From the NCBI RefSeq assembly GCF_004342065.1, contig NZ_SLZU01000004.1, positions 182,967 through 246,966 on the forward strand: DNA of 64,000 nucleotides, read 5' to 3'. Origin of the DNA: Primorskyibacter sedentarius (GTDB taxonomy: Bacteria; Pseudomonadota; Alphaproteobacteria; Rhodobacterales; Rhodobacteraceae). Shown here in pieces: positions 17,971 to 27,223 of this stretch. The notes below the pieces were generated by a model that searched no databases, was not told where the DNA came from, and saw only the letters and a program-made list of their open reading frames with translations. The position numbers were made by a program, and so were the translations under genes. Positions within the stretch are counted from its first letter, which is position 1. Each line of letters begins with the position of its first letter.

Positions 17971-18096
17971 TCAACCCTGACGGGCTTTGAACCGTCGCTG
18001 GGTCTTGTTGATAACGTACACGCGGCCCTTGCGACGCACCACACGGCAATCCCGGTGGCGGTTCTTGAGCGAGCGGAGCGAGTTTCTGACCTTCAT
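17971..18096 (-). CDS. rpmJ: 50S ribosomal protein L36 (zinc-free form)
   Basis: 41-residue ribosomal protein of the large subunit, too short for many gene finders. The sequence [20 protein letters not shown] and [12 protein letters not shown] are unmistakable. Only one Cys (Cys17) is present, so the zinc-ribbon ligands of the C+ form are missing: this is the C- type. A GGAGAAGG ribosome site lies upstream and a good terminator downstream. It is a single-gene unit. Confidence 0.97.
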   Translation of the reverse strand: MKVRNSLRSLKNRHRDCRVVRRKGRVYVINKTQRRFKARQG

Positions 18097-18174
18097 GGGG
18101 CCTTCTCCTGACGTCGCGGCGCGCAAGCGCCTTTGGTTACGGGTGCCGCCGTTTGCACGGTGGCGATGAATTCA

Positions 18175-18249
<75 letters not shown>

Positions 18250-18397
18250 ATGAAACCGTCGCAAATTCTCTGCCCCAAAAGAATGGGGCGCGGGGGTCCG
18301 CGCCGGTAGAGGGGTCTTTAAAAGGAGTCGCTGGCAAGATCAAGGGGCTTTTGGCATCCTGCGATTCCGGGCTATGATAATGTCCGGAGGAGTACGA

Positions 18398-19261
18398 ATG
18401 CCCAAGGTCGCCTACCATGTCATGCCCCCCGAAGCACGCACATCCTGCGTGGTCTTCGCGTCTCCGCATAGCGGCCGGGACTATCCGTGGTCGTTTCTGC
18501 GCGGCACCGAGCTGGACGAGCATTCGATTCGCACCTCGGAAGATGCCTATGTCGACCGGCTGTTCGAATGTGCGCCGCAATTCGGCGCGCCCTTGCTGAA
18601 AGCCGGCGCCCCGCGTGCCTTCATCGACTACAACCGCAGCGCGGACGAGCTTGATCCCGCACTGATCGAAGGGGTGCGGCGGACGGTCCACAACCCGCGT
18701 GTCGCGTCCGGGCTTGGCGTGTTGCCAAGGGTCGTGGGCAATGGGCGCGCGATCTATCGCGGCAAGTTGCCGTTGACGGAAGCGCATCGCCGGCTGAACC
18801 GCTATTGGCAGCCCTACCATGCGCAGTTGCAATCGTTGCTTGATCAGGCGCATGTGCAATTCGGGCTTTCGGTTCTGGTAGATTGCCACTCCATGCCGCA
18901 TGAGGCTGTGGACAACATGACCAGAATTGGCTCCCCACCGCCCGAGATCGTGCTGGGCGACCGGTTTGGTGCTTCGGCCGATGGCGAGGTTGTCGACAGG
19001 ATCGAAGCCGCCTTCGTTTCTGCAGGGCTGAGGGTGGCCCGCAATGCACCGTTTGCAGGGGCCTTCATCACGCAGCATTACGGACGTCCCGCCCGGATGC
19101 AGCACGCCGTACAGATCGAGATCGACCGCGCGATCTACATGGATGAAAAGTCGATCCGGCCGAACAGCAACTTCCACGATTTCCGCAGATTGTTGCGCGG
19201 CGTCATTTCAGAAATCGCGTCCATCGGACAGGCGATGGAGCGACCTCTCGCCGCCGAATGA
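18398..19261 (+). CDS. N-formylglutamate amidohydrolase
   Basis: Predicted zinc amidohydrolase (FGase family), 287 residues, which removes formate from N-formyl-L-glutamate in histidine degradation or related amides. Hallmarks: FASPHSGRDYP near residue 22, DYNRSADELDP, and VDCHSMPHEA, the expected metal and catalytic residues. ATG 18398 follows GGAGGAG at proper spacing; the frame is open 8 codons upstream. No hut genes are in the window, so the substrate is inferred from family only. Confidence 0.88.
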   Translation: MPKVAYHVMPPEARTSCVVFASPHSGRDYPWSFLRGTELDEHSIRTSEDAYVDRLFECAPQFGAPLLKAGAPRAFIDYNRSADELDPALIEGVRRTVHNPRVASGLGVLPRVVGNGRAIYRGKLPLTEAHRRLNRYWQPYHAQLQSLLDQAHVQFGLSVLVDCHSMPHEAVDNMTRIGSPPPEIVLGDRFGASADGEVVDRIEAAFVSAGLRVARNAPFAGAFITQHYGRPARMQHAVQIEIDRAIYMDEKSIRPNSNFHDFRRLLRGVISEIASIGQAMERPLAAE

Positions 19262-19318
19262 CGACCCGCGCGGGCGTTGTGGCCTGTCCGGCGCGCACCG
19301 TGCCCTGAGCGCAAGCTG

Positions 19319-20146
19319 CTACCGCCCCAGGCGCAGCGGCATGTGTCGGTTCACATCCTTGTACAGAAGGTAGCGGAACGGGCCGGGCCCACCAGCATAG
19401 CAGGCCTGCGGACAAAACGCGCGCAGCCACATGTAATCGCCCGCCTCGACCTCGACCCAGTCCTGGTTGAGCCGGTAGACGGCCTTGCCCTCCAGCACGT
19501 AAAGCCCGTGTTCCATCACATGTGTTTCAGGGAAGGGGATCACCCCGCCCGGCTGGAACGTTACGATGGTGACATGCATGTCGTGCCGCAGATCCGCCGT
19601 ATCGACAAACCTCGTTGTGGCCCATCTGCCATCTGTTCCGGGCATTTCGGTGGGGGCAATGTCCTGTTCGTTCGCGACGATCACATCGGGAAGGTCCAGC
19701 CCTTCAACCCGTTGATAGGCCTTGCGGATCCAGTGAAAGCGCAGTGTCTCAGAACCCTTGTTGAACAGCGACCATGTGCTGGCGGGCGGCAGGTAGGCAT
19801 AACCGCCGGGTTCAAGAACATGCGTGTTACCCTCAACCTCCAGCGTTGCGCGGCCTTCGACAACGAAAAGCACGCTCTGGGCCTCTGCATCCGCCTCGGG
19901 CCGGTCAGAGCCGCCGCCCGGTGCGACTTCCATGATATACTGCGAGAACGTCTCGGCAAATCCGCTGAGCGGGCGAGAGATCACCCACAGCCGCGTCTTG
20001 TCCCAGAACGGCAGGAAGCTGGTGGTGATGTCCCGCATCGTGCCCTTCGGGATGACGGCATAGGCATCGGTGAACATGGCCCGGTCGGTCAAAAGTTGCT
20101 CTTGTCCGGGAAGGCCACCCTTCGGGGCGTAGTAGCTGCCAGTCAT
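19319..20146 (-). CDS. allE: (S)-ureidoglycine aminohydrolase
   Basis: Bicupin enzyme of allantoin breakdown: converts (S)-ureidoglycine to (S)-ureidoglycolate and ammonia. The 275-residue protein starts SYYAPKGGLPGQEQLLTDRA and has two cupin halves; the second carries IPFPETHVMEHGLYVLEGKAVY, with Glu, His, His for a manganese site. ATG 20146 follows GAGGAA; the longer frame to 20209 lacks one. It is convergent with the amidohydrolase gene. Other purine genes are not in the window. Confidence 0.87.
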   Translation of the reverse strand: MTGSYYAPKGGLPGQEQLLTDRAMFTDAYAVIPKGTMRDITTSFLPFWDKTRLWVISRPLSGFAETFSQYIMEVAPGGGSDRPEADAEAQSVLFVVEGRATLEVEGNTHVLEPGGYAYLPPASTWSLFNKGSETLRFHWIRKAYQRVEGLDLPDVIVANEQDIAPTEMPGTDGRWATTRFVDTADLRHDMHVTIVTFQPGGVIPFPETHVMEHGLYVLEGKAVYRLNQDWVEVEAGDYMWLRAFCPQACYAGGPGPFRYLLYKDVNRHMPLRLGR

Positions 20147-20256
20147 TCGGTTCCTCGTTCCTGTCTGGTGGCCCATCGGGTGGGCGGGTGTTTCGCGGAT
20201 CGCCATCATCGGCCGTGAGGCAGAATGTTGCTATAAACCAAGCGACGCGCGGAGGG

Positions 20257-23200
20257 CTAGATCTCGTGCACGCACAGCCCGTCGCCGCAGACCTCGCGCG
20301 CGATATCCACGACGTGACGGTGATGCGTCAGATAAATCGCCTGCCCGGACCGCCCGATCCGCGCCATCAGGTGGCAGGCAGCGCGGGTGCGGTCCTCGTC
20401 GAATGTTTCAAAGATGTCGTCGCAGAAGAACGGCAGCACGGTGCCCTGTTGCGTCAGCTGTTCATAGGCGGCTGCCCGCAGCGCAAGGTACAGCTGAAAT
20501 CGCGTGCCCTTGGACATGTCCTGCGCCTGTTTCGAATTGCCTGCCGGATCAAGCGCGATCAAGACCTCTGCATTGCCGTCCGGCTGGGTCAGAAGCCGCG
20601 TGTAGGCGCCGTTGGTCAGCTCTGCAAAGGCTGTTTCGGTGGCTTTCATCATGCCGCTGCGATGCACATCCCGGTAGCGGCGGATCGCCTCTTCGGCCAG
20701 CGTGTGGCCAAGCTGTAGCTTCAGGAAGTCCAGCGCAACCTCCTGCATTTCAAGCTCGACCGTCGCCTTGCGCTCAGTCAGCAGTGCGATGTCCGCATCA
20801 CCGGTGACAGCCGTCAAATCGCGGTCGGCGGCACTGCGCGCGGCGATGGCCGCGTGATACCGACCCTCGGCCGCGTCAAGATCGCTCTGCAACTCCATCA
20901 TGCGGGCGTCCAGCCCCGCCACCGTGTGATCCGCCAAGGCGCGGCGCGCGGCGTCCAGATCAGACACATCCAGCGTCGTGCAAAGCCGGGCCAGATGCTT
21001 GTCGCGCTCACGCCGTGCCTCGATCAGTTCGCGGGCAAGTGCGACCGCCTTGCGCAGATCTTGCAATGTGTCGGTGGCGGCAGTCGCCGGGAAAACGGCC
21101 GCGAGGTCCCGATGCCGTGATGCGATCTCGTTCAGGCGTTGCCGGGCTTCGTTCAGCGCCTCTTGGCGCTGCCGGATGCCGTCAGCGACTTGCGTATGCT
21201 GGTCTTCGGCCTTGCGTGCCGCATCCGCTTGGTCGCGAAGGGCCGAAAAGGCGGCAAGCGGATCGGACAGCTCGGTTGCGCCGGTGAGCGCGATAACCTC
21301 TGTCGTGAACGCGTCCTGATCGGCTTCCATCGCCTTGATTTGTCGGGTGAGGCTGGCACGCGGCTGGTCCAGCTCGCGCAGTTTTCGCAACGGGGCGAGG
21401 GGGAGCAGATCGGCATCTGTCGTGAGTGTGTCGCCAAGCGCGGCGTCCAACGCCTCTTGCCAAGCGGACAGCGCGGCTGCTTCCGCCTCCTGACTGGTCA
21501 GCAGCTTGTTTTTTTGCCGGTCGCGCGCCGCTTCCAGCGTTTTTATCCGCTCGCGGGCGGAACGTACCGCCGCCTGCCGTTCGCGCGCCTCTTCGGCCTT
21601 GCGCCGGGCGGCGGCAAGAAGCGTTGCGAAGTCGGCATTGACGAGGTCAAGATGCGGCGCCAGCGCGTCGCTTAATCCCGCGGCCTGATCGAAGACGGGG
21701 GCGTGTTCCGCGCGAATACGCTCCAGCCGCTGTTGGGCCGCGTGCGCTTCTGCCAGCCGCTGGACCCATGCTGCAAAACCCGGTGCGAGGACAGGAGCCG
21801 ATATTCCGCAGGCCCGTGCCGCCGCAGTCAGCTCTTGTGCGGCCGCGTCACGCTCCGCCATTCTTGAATTGCGCTCTTCGGCAGCTTTCGTCTTGCGGCG
21901 TTCAATCCGGCCTACCGTTTCGGCCAATTCACGCAGATGCCCCAGATCGCGCGCCCGGTCGAGCCGCGTCTGCGCCGCATCATCGACCTGACGCATCGCC
22001 GTTTCGAACAGATCCGCCGTCTTTGCGGTCAACTCTGTCCGGTGGCGCTGCCAGAGCATGTCACGCTCTGCCATCATGGCCTGCGCGGCATCATCGCCCG
22101 GAAGAGTGCCGGTGGCGTCAAGGCTCGTGATTTGGGCGGCGATATCGGCGGCCTCGGTCTTCAGATCGCTGATCGCAGCCTCCAGCCGACGCATATCGCT
22201 GTCAAGCTGAGCATGGGTCTCTGCCAGCTGGGCGACCTCTTCGGGCGCAAGCGGGCAAACCGGCAGTTCGGCAAAGCGCTGTCCTTTGAGGAAAAGCGCA
22301 TCGCGCGCCTCTGCCACTTGCCGCTCAGCCCCGGCCACGGCCTGGGTTGCGGCGGCATGCCGTTGTGCCAGGGTATCTGCGGAAAACCGGTCCAGTATCG
22401 CGCCGATATCCGGGTCTGCATGATCCGCATCGGCGTCTTGCGCGTCCCGCGCGGCAGCGAGCCTTTCGTCATCCTGCGCCAGCTCTTCGATTGCAGCCTT
22501 GGTTGCGCGCCGCGCTTCGCGAAGCGTGTCGCGCAGGGCTTCCAACTGGTCGAGCGTTTTCTGAGGCACCACCAGCACCCCCGGATCAAGATCGTCCGGT
22601 GCCCCCAGATCCCGCGCGGCGCGCGCCATATCCGCCGTCACCTCCGCAAGTGAGGCCCGCCGTTTGGGCAGGTCTTTCTCGGCGGTCACATAGCGGCTGC
22701 GCAGATCGTCCAGACGCTCCAGCCTTGGCATAAGTGCAAGGTCTTCGGGATGTCGGGTGATGCCCTCTGCCGTTTCGGTCAGCTTGTCGATCTCGGCGCC
22801 CAGGCGCGTGATGTCTGCCTCGGCCCGGCTGTGATCGCTCAGCATGGCCACCAGATCTTCGGGATCGATGTCCAGCCGTTCCGGAAAGCCCGGATGGGCG
22901 TCGATGAAGGTCTCCAGCCTGTCGATTTCTGCCAGCAGGGGCAGGGCTGCCTGTCGCGTGCGCGTTGTGGCCAGCGCCTGCGCCACACCTTCGCGCTCCT
23001 GCTTGATCGTTTCCTCGTCTCTAAGGGCCGTGTCGCGCGCTTGCCGCAAGGACCGATAGGCGCTGGCGCTGATGTCCTCCTCGCGGATGCGGCGGTCAAT
23101 CTCCTTCATCTCGGCGCGCAGCTCTGCCATCCGGGTCTTGCTGCTGCGCTTCTTGTAAAGCGCATCGGCGCGGTCGCGGACAGAGCCGAGCACGCCAGTC

Positions 23201-23682
23201 AGGTCACTGATCCCCGCCGCGGCGGAAAACAGCAACCGCCCGATATCCCCCTTGGCGCTGGCGATCTCCTCGCCGCCACGCTCTATCGTTTCGTCGTCAA
23301 GGCAAAGCAGGTTGCGATAATCCTCTTGCCCTAGCCCGCCCAGATGGGCGGACAGGGCCTGTTCCGGCAACGGCTGACCTGCTGGATCGACAAGGTTCGC
23401 GCCCCGCGTGGGCAGCCGCGTGAAGGCGCGTTCACCGTCACCATTCTCAAGCACCGCCGAAACTCGCAGCGTCTTGCGGTCGTGCTGAAAGGCATAAGGC
23501 TCACGACGCGGAAAGCCGTATAGCAGACGCAGGAAGCCTTCCATCGTGGTGGTCTTGCCGGCCTCGTTTGGGCCGTGGATCAGGTGGAAATCGGGGGTGC
23601 CTTGCGGACGTGGGCCGAAATCATAGGACTTGCCCGAAAACTGCCCGAAGAAATCAAGATCAAGCCGCCGGATCCGGATCAT
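20257..23682 (-). CDS. SMC-like ATPase, YhaN family
   Basis: 1141-residue ATPase with Walker A GPNEAGKTTTMEG at 37-49 and, at the far end, a signature QDMSKGTRFQLYLALR, Walker B LPFFCDDIFETFDEDR and a switch THHRHV. The centre (about 170-1000) is rich in Ala, Glu, Arg and Gln and should form long coiled coils, as in SbcC/Rad50. The start MIRIRRLDLDFFGQF is the usual FGxF opening. It overlaps the nuclease gene by 4 bp (ATGA). Together they look like an SbcCD/Rad50-Mre11-type DNA end-processing machine; YhaN and YhaO functions are poorly known. Confidence 0.86.
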   Translation of the reverse strand: MIRIRRLDLDFFGQFSGKSYDFGPRPQGTPDFHLIHGPNEAGKTTTMEGFLRLLYGFPRREPYAFQHDRKTLRVSAVLENGDGERAFTRLPTRGANLVDPAGQPLPEQALSAHLGGLGQEDYRNLLCLDDETIERGGEEIASAKGDIGRLLFSAAAGISDLTGVLGSVRDRADALYKKRSSKTRMAELRAEMKEIDRRIREEDISASAYRSLRQARDTALRDEETIKQEREGVAQALATTRTRQAALPLLAEIDRLETFIDAHPGFPERLDIDPEDLVAMLSDHSRAEADITRLGAEIDKLTETAEGITRHPEDLALMPRLERLDDLRSRYVTAEKDLPKRRASLAEVTADMARAARDLGAPDDLDPGVLVVPQKTLDQLEALRDTLREARRATKAAIEELAQDDERLAAARDAQDADADHADPDIGAILDRFSADTLAQRHAAATQAVAGAERQVAEARDALFLKGQRFAELPVCPLAPEEVAQLAETHAQLDSDMRRLEAAISDLKTEAADIAAQITSLDATGTLPGDDAAQAMMAERDMLWQRHRTELTAKTADLFETAMRQVDDAAQTRLDRARDLGHLRELAETVGRIERRKTKAAEERNSRMAERDAAAQELTAAARACGISAPVLAPGFAAWVQRLAEAHAAQQRLERIRAEHAPVFDQAAGLSDALAPHLDLVNADFATLLAAARRKAEEARERQAAVRSARERIKTLEAARDRQKNKLLTSQEAEAAALSAWQEALDAALGDTLTTDADLLPLAPLRKLRELDQPRASLTRQIKAMEADQDAFTTEVIALTGATELSDPLAAFSALRDQADAARKAEDQHTQVADGIRQRQEALNEARQRLNEIASRHRDLAAVFPATAATDTLQDLRKAVALARELIEARRERDKHLARLCTTLDVSDLDAARRALADHTVAGLDARMMELQSDLDAAEGRYHAAIAARSAADRDLTAVTGDADIALLTERKATVELEMQEVALDFLKLQLGHTLAEEAIRRYRDVHRSGMMKATETAFAELTNGAYTRLLTQPDGNAEVLIALDPAGNSKQAQDMSKGTRFQLYLALRAAAYEQLTQQGTVLPFFCDDIFETFDEDRTRAACHLMARIGRSGQAIYLTHHRHVVDIAREVCGDGLCVHEI

Positions 23683-24917
23683 TCCGATGCCCCCTTCATG
23701 GCGGCCTCGACGATGCGCGCGCCGTCTTCGGCAAGACGATGGGCAAGCTCTGTCGCGGATTTTTCGTCGGGCGCTAGGGCTGCGCGCAGATGGGGGGGCA
23801 GGTCGGACAAGACCTCTGCCAGTTTCGCCTCCATCGTGGCGGCAAAACCGGGTTCGGTGCGAATTGACTGCATCAGCGTCGCAAGCTCTGCAGTGGCGCT
23901 GCCATCGGGGGTACGGCCGGCCGGATCACTCAACGCGATCTCCAGCTTATCAAGCCAGAGAGATCCGGTTTCCCGCGCCATGCCTGTGATCATCTCTTCC
24001 CAGGTGTCGCGGTCCCGCTCTACCTGCCAGCGCCGAGCGAATGTGCCCGCCAGCCGGAGCCGGACAATCCCTGTGTCCGATCCGAGCGTTTCGGCGGCCT
24101 CCCGCAGCGCGCGGCGCAAACGCGCCCGTAAGGCATCTTCGTCCTTGCACCGCGTCGCGTCCACGTCCAGCCGCAGAAATTCAACCTGAGAGCTGGGCAC
24201 CTTGGTAACCGTGATCCGGCCATCATCGATGGAAAGCAAAGTGGCGCTTTGCGCACCCGGCTCGCCGATATCGCGGCCCTGCGGGGTGCCGGGCATGACG
24301 ACCCACGGCGCCTCGGCATGTACCTGTCGTTTGTGAATATGCCCAAGCGCCCAGTAATCAAAGCCCATGGCGGAAAGCTCTGCCACCGTGCAGGGGGCAT
24401 AGGTGTCATGACCCGATGCGCCCGCCAAAGAGCTGTGCAGTAGCGCAATATTGACCGCGCCTGCAACGGGGGGAGAGAATTTCGGCAGAAGGCTTTCGGG
24501 CGCATGGCGGCCGCTGAAGCTGACGCCGTGGATCCAGATGTCGCGATCACCCAACTGCACGCAGCCGCCGCGCCCGCCGAAGACATGCACGTTGTCGGGT
24601 AGCGCGACCTCTCCGGTGATGGGATTCTCGGCGTCGTGGTTGCCCTTGATCAGGAAGACGGGAATGCCCGCCTCGCGTAGCCGGTCGAATTGAGCGGTCA
24701 AAAAAGCAGCCGTCCGGGCACTGCGGGCGGCACCGTCGTAAAGATCGCCTGCGATCAACAGACCCGACACATCTTCGTCCAGCGCCGTGTCGACGATACG
24801 GGTGAACGCGCCGCGTGTGGCGGCCTGCACGCGGTCGCGCAGATCCGGATCACGCAGCGCCAGCGATTTCAGCGGCGAGTCGAGATGGATGTCAGCGGTA
24901 TGTAATAGCTTGATCAC
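23679..24917 (-). CDS. Metallophosphoesterase DNA nuclease, YhaO/SbcD-like
   Basis: 412 residues. Calcineurin-fold metal motifs occur in order: HTADIHLD (Asp9, His11), AGDLYD (Asp58), KGNHDAE (Asn93, His94), LLHSSL and LGHIHKRQ. These match Mre11/SbcD nucleases. A C-terminal region of about 130 residues would cap or contact the ATPase. GTG 24917 was chosen: GAAAGAGG precedes it and translation gives MIKLLHTADIHLDSP; the longer frame to 25109 overlaps the neighbouring dehydrogenase. It is coupled to the ATPase gene. Confidence 0.88.
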   Translation of the reverse strand: MIKLLHTADIHLDSPLKSLALRDPDLRDRVQAATRGAFTRIVDTALDEDVSGLLIAGDLYDGAARSARTAAFLTAQFDRLREAGIPVFLIKGNHDAENPITGEVALPDNVHVFGGRGGCVQLGDRDIWIHGVSFSGRHAPESLLPKFSPPVAGAVNIALLHSSLAGASGHDTYAPCTVAELSAMGFDYWALGHIHKRQVHAEAPWVVMPGTPQGRDIGEPGAQSATLLSIDDGRITVTKVPSSQVEFLRLDVDATRCKDEDALRARLRRALREAAETLGSDTGIVRLRLAGTFARRWQVERDRDTWEEMITGMARETGSLWLDKLEIALSDPAGRTPDGSATAELATLMQSIRTEPGFAATMEAKLAEVLSDLPPHLRAALAPDEKSATELAHRLAEDGARIVEAAMKGASE

Positions 24918-25008
24918 GCAGGCCTCTTTCGCGGCGCAGTCTTGTTCACGCCGCGCGGATTTGCAATCGGGCGATTTGCCCGGCCGCTTCGTGCAATCAA
25001 GCCTTAAG

Positions 25009-26145
25009 TCAGCGCGCGAGCGAGGTCCACGCCGCATCCGCCTTTGACGACGCGATGCAGGCCGCAATGAAGCGCATGCCGTCCAGCCCGTCCTCGATCG
25101 TGGGGGCATGGACGCCTTCGGGCAAGGGGGTGCCGAAATCAGCGTGGCGGATCAGATGCGCGGCCTCGGAATAAAGCGTGGCAAAGCCTTCCAGATAGCC
25201 TTCGGGATGGCCGGGGGGGATACGGGTGGTGCGCAGGCCCGTATCATTCGCACCCGCCCCGCCTCTTGTCAGGATCTGTTTGGGCTTGCCAAACCGGGTA
25301 AAGCTCATCTGGTTGGGGTTTTCCTGCGACCAGTCCAGCCCGCCCCTGGTGCCATGCACACGCAGGCGCAGGGCGTTTTCATTGCCCACAGCAACCTGAC
25401 TGGCCCAAAGCATCCCCTTGGCGCCGCCCTTGAACCGCAACATTACATGCACATTGTCATCGACTTTGCGGCCGGGAACAAATGCCTCCAGATCCGCGGC
25501 AAGCGACGTGGCCTCCAGCCCGGTGACAAAGCTGGCAAGGTTGAAGGCATGGGTGCCGATGTCCCCCACACAGCCACCCGCGCCAGAGCGTGCCGGATCG
25601 GTGCGCCAGTCGGCCTGTTTGTTATGCGCCTCTTCGGTCAGCCAGTCCTGCGCATATTCCACCTGCACGACGCGGATCTCGCCCAGCTCTCCTGCCGCGA
25701 CCATCGCCTGCGCCTGACGGATCAGCGGGTAGGCTGTGTAGTTGTGGGTCAGGATGAACTGCTTGCCGCTCTCGCGCACGGCTTGCGCGATCTCTGAGGC
25801 CTGTTCGGAGGTGGCGGCCAGAGGCTTGTCGCAGATCACGTGAATGCCCGCGCGCAGAAAGGCCACGGCGGGGGCGGCATGCATGTGGTTGGGCGTGACG
25901 ATGGCCACGGCGTGGATGCCATCCGCGCGCGCCGCCTCGGCCTCCGCCATCTGTTGGAAATCCGCATAGGAGCGGTCGGCCGCGATGCCCAGTTCAGCGG
26001 CGGACGCGGCCGCGCGCCCCGCGTCAGAGCTAAGCGCGCCTGCGACCAGATCCCATTGCCCGTCGATCCGGGCGGCGATGCGATGGACGCCCCCGATAAA
26101 GGCGCCCTGACCGCCACCGACCATGCCAAGCCGCAAACGTTCCAT
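25009..26145 (-). CDS. Gfo/Idh/MocA family sugar oxidoreductase (pair 1)
   Basis: NAD(P)-dependent dehydrogenase acting on a sugar or cyclitol; 378 residues. Rossmann motif GMVGGGQGAFIGGVHR, the cofactor motif ICDKPLA (EKP equivalent) and the catalytic segment GGCVGDIGTHAFNL with Asp and His retained. ATG 26145 overlaps the stop of the isomerase gene (TGATG), so the two are made together. It is the last gene of the eleven-gene carbohydrate run. Oxidation at C3 of a glycoside is a possible reaction. Confidence 0.88.
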   Translation of the reverse strand: MERLRLGMVGGGQGAFIGGVHRIAARIDGQWDLVAGALSSDAGRAAASAAELGIAADRSYADFQQMAEAEAARADGIHAVAIVTPNHMHAAPAVAFLRAGIHVICDKPLAATSEQASEIAQAVRESGKQFILTHNYTAYPLIRQAQAMVAAGELGEIRVVQVEYAQDWLTEEAHNKQADWRTDPARSGAGGCVGDIGTHAFNLASFVTGLEATSLAADLEAFVPGRKVDDNVHVMLRFKGGAKGMLWASQVAVGNENALRLRVHGTRGGLDWSQENPNQMSFTRFGKPKQILTRGGAGANDTGLRTTRIPPGHPEGYLEGFATLYSEAAHLIRHADFGTPLPEGVHAPTIEDGLDGMRFIAACIASSKADAAWTSLAR

Positions 26146-27203
26146 CACGAGATCCCCAGCATCTTCTGGATAGCGCCCATATCGGTTTCGCCGCCTGCGA
26201 AATCGTCAAACGCCTTGTCCGTGGTTTCGATGATATGGCGCGCGATGAACGGTGCACCTTCGGCCGCGCCCTGTTCGGGGCTTTTCAGGCAGCATTCCCA
26301 TTCCAGCACCGCCCAGCTGTCATATCCATGCGTCGCGAGCCTTGAAAAGATGCCCGCGAAATCGACCTGTCCGTCGCCAAGGCTGCGGAACCGTCCGGCG
26401 CGGTTCAGCCAGGGCTGATAGCCAGAAAAAACGCCCTGACGCCCATCGGGGTTAAACTCGGCATCCTTGACGTGATAGGCGCAGATGCGTTCGTGATAGA
26501 TGTCGATGAAAGCCAGATAATCCATCTGCTGCAGCAGGAAATGCGACGGATCATAGTTGATCCGGGCACGGGTGTGGTTGCCCACGGCCTCGAGAAACAT
26601 TTCATATGTCGCGCCGTCAAACACGTCCTCGCCGGGGTGGATTTCGTACCCGATGTCGACGCCGTTCTCGTCGTAAACGTCAAGGATCGGCTTCCAGCGA
26701 CGGGCAAGCTCGGCAAACGCTTCCTCGATCAGACCTTCGGGGCGCTGCGGCCAGGGGTAGAGAAACGGGAATGCCAGCGATCCGGTGAAGCTGACAGTGG
26801 TATCAAGACCCAGCATCCGGCTGACCCTGGCAGCCTTGGTCATCTGGTCCACCGCCCAGGCCTGCCGCGCCTTGGGGTTGCCGTGGACGGAGGCGGGCGC
26901 AAAGGCGTCAAAGGCCGCGTCATAGGCGGGGTTCACCGCCACAAGCTGGCCCTGCAGATGGGTCGAAAGCTCTGTGATTTCAACGCCCGCATCGGCGCAG
27001 ATCCCCTTGACCTCGTCGCAATAGGTCTGGCTGCCCGCGGCTTTGTCGAGGTCAAAGAGCCGCGCATCAAACGTGGGGATCTGCACCCCCTTGTAGCCCA
27101 GTCCAGCGGCCCATTTCGTGATGGCCTCAAGACTGTTGAACGGTGCTGCGTCACCGGCGAACTGGGCAAGGAACAGCGCGGGGCCTTTCATCGTGGTGGG
27201 CAT
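26145..27203 (-). CDS. Sugar phosphate isomerase/epimerase family protein (pair 1)
   Basis: 352-residue TIM-barrel of the xylose-isomerase-like superfamily. Metal-binding residues appear at the strand ends: YEIHPGEDVFDG, NYDPSHFLLQ, CAYHVKDAEF and AVLEWECCL. GGAGG lies 7 nt before ATG 27203 (a TTG at 27209 is less likely). Members of this group are epimerases, isomerases or lyases that act on keto-sugars; substrate is unreadable. The direct TGATG fusion to the Gfo/Idh gene suggests sequential steps. Confidence 0.85.
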   Translation of the reverse strand: MPTTMKGPALFLAQFAGDAAPFNSLEAITKWAAGLGYKGVQIPTFDARLFDLDKAAGSQTYCDEVKGICADAGVEITELSTHLQGQLVAVNPAYDAAFDAFAPASVHGNPKARQAWAVDQMTKAARVSRMLGLDTTVSFTGSLAFPFLYPWPQRPEGLIEEAFAELARRWKPILDVYDENGVDIGYEIHPGEDVFDGATYEMFLEAVGNHTRARINYDPSHFLLQQMDYLAFIDIYHERICAYHVKDAEFNPDGRQGVFSGYQPWLNRAGRFRSLGDGQVDFAGIFSRLATHGYDSWAVLEWECCLKSPEQGAAEGAPFIARHIIETTDKAFDDFAGGETDMGAIQKMLGIS

Positions 27204-27223
27204 GGGCAATCCTCCGGGTCAGG

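Noticed and set aside
18272..18289. GCCCCA-TGGGGC hairpin upstream of tRNA-Val
   Set aside because: No T tract on either strand and located on the promoter side of the tRNA; probably chance.
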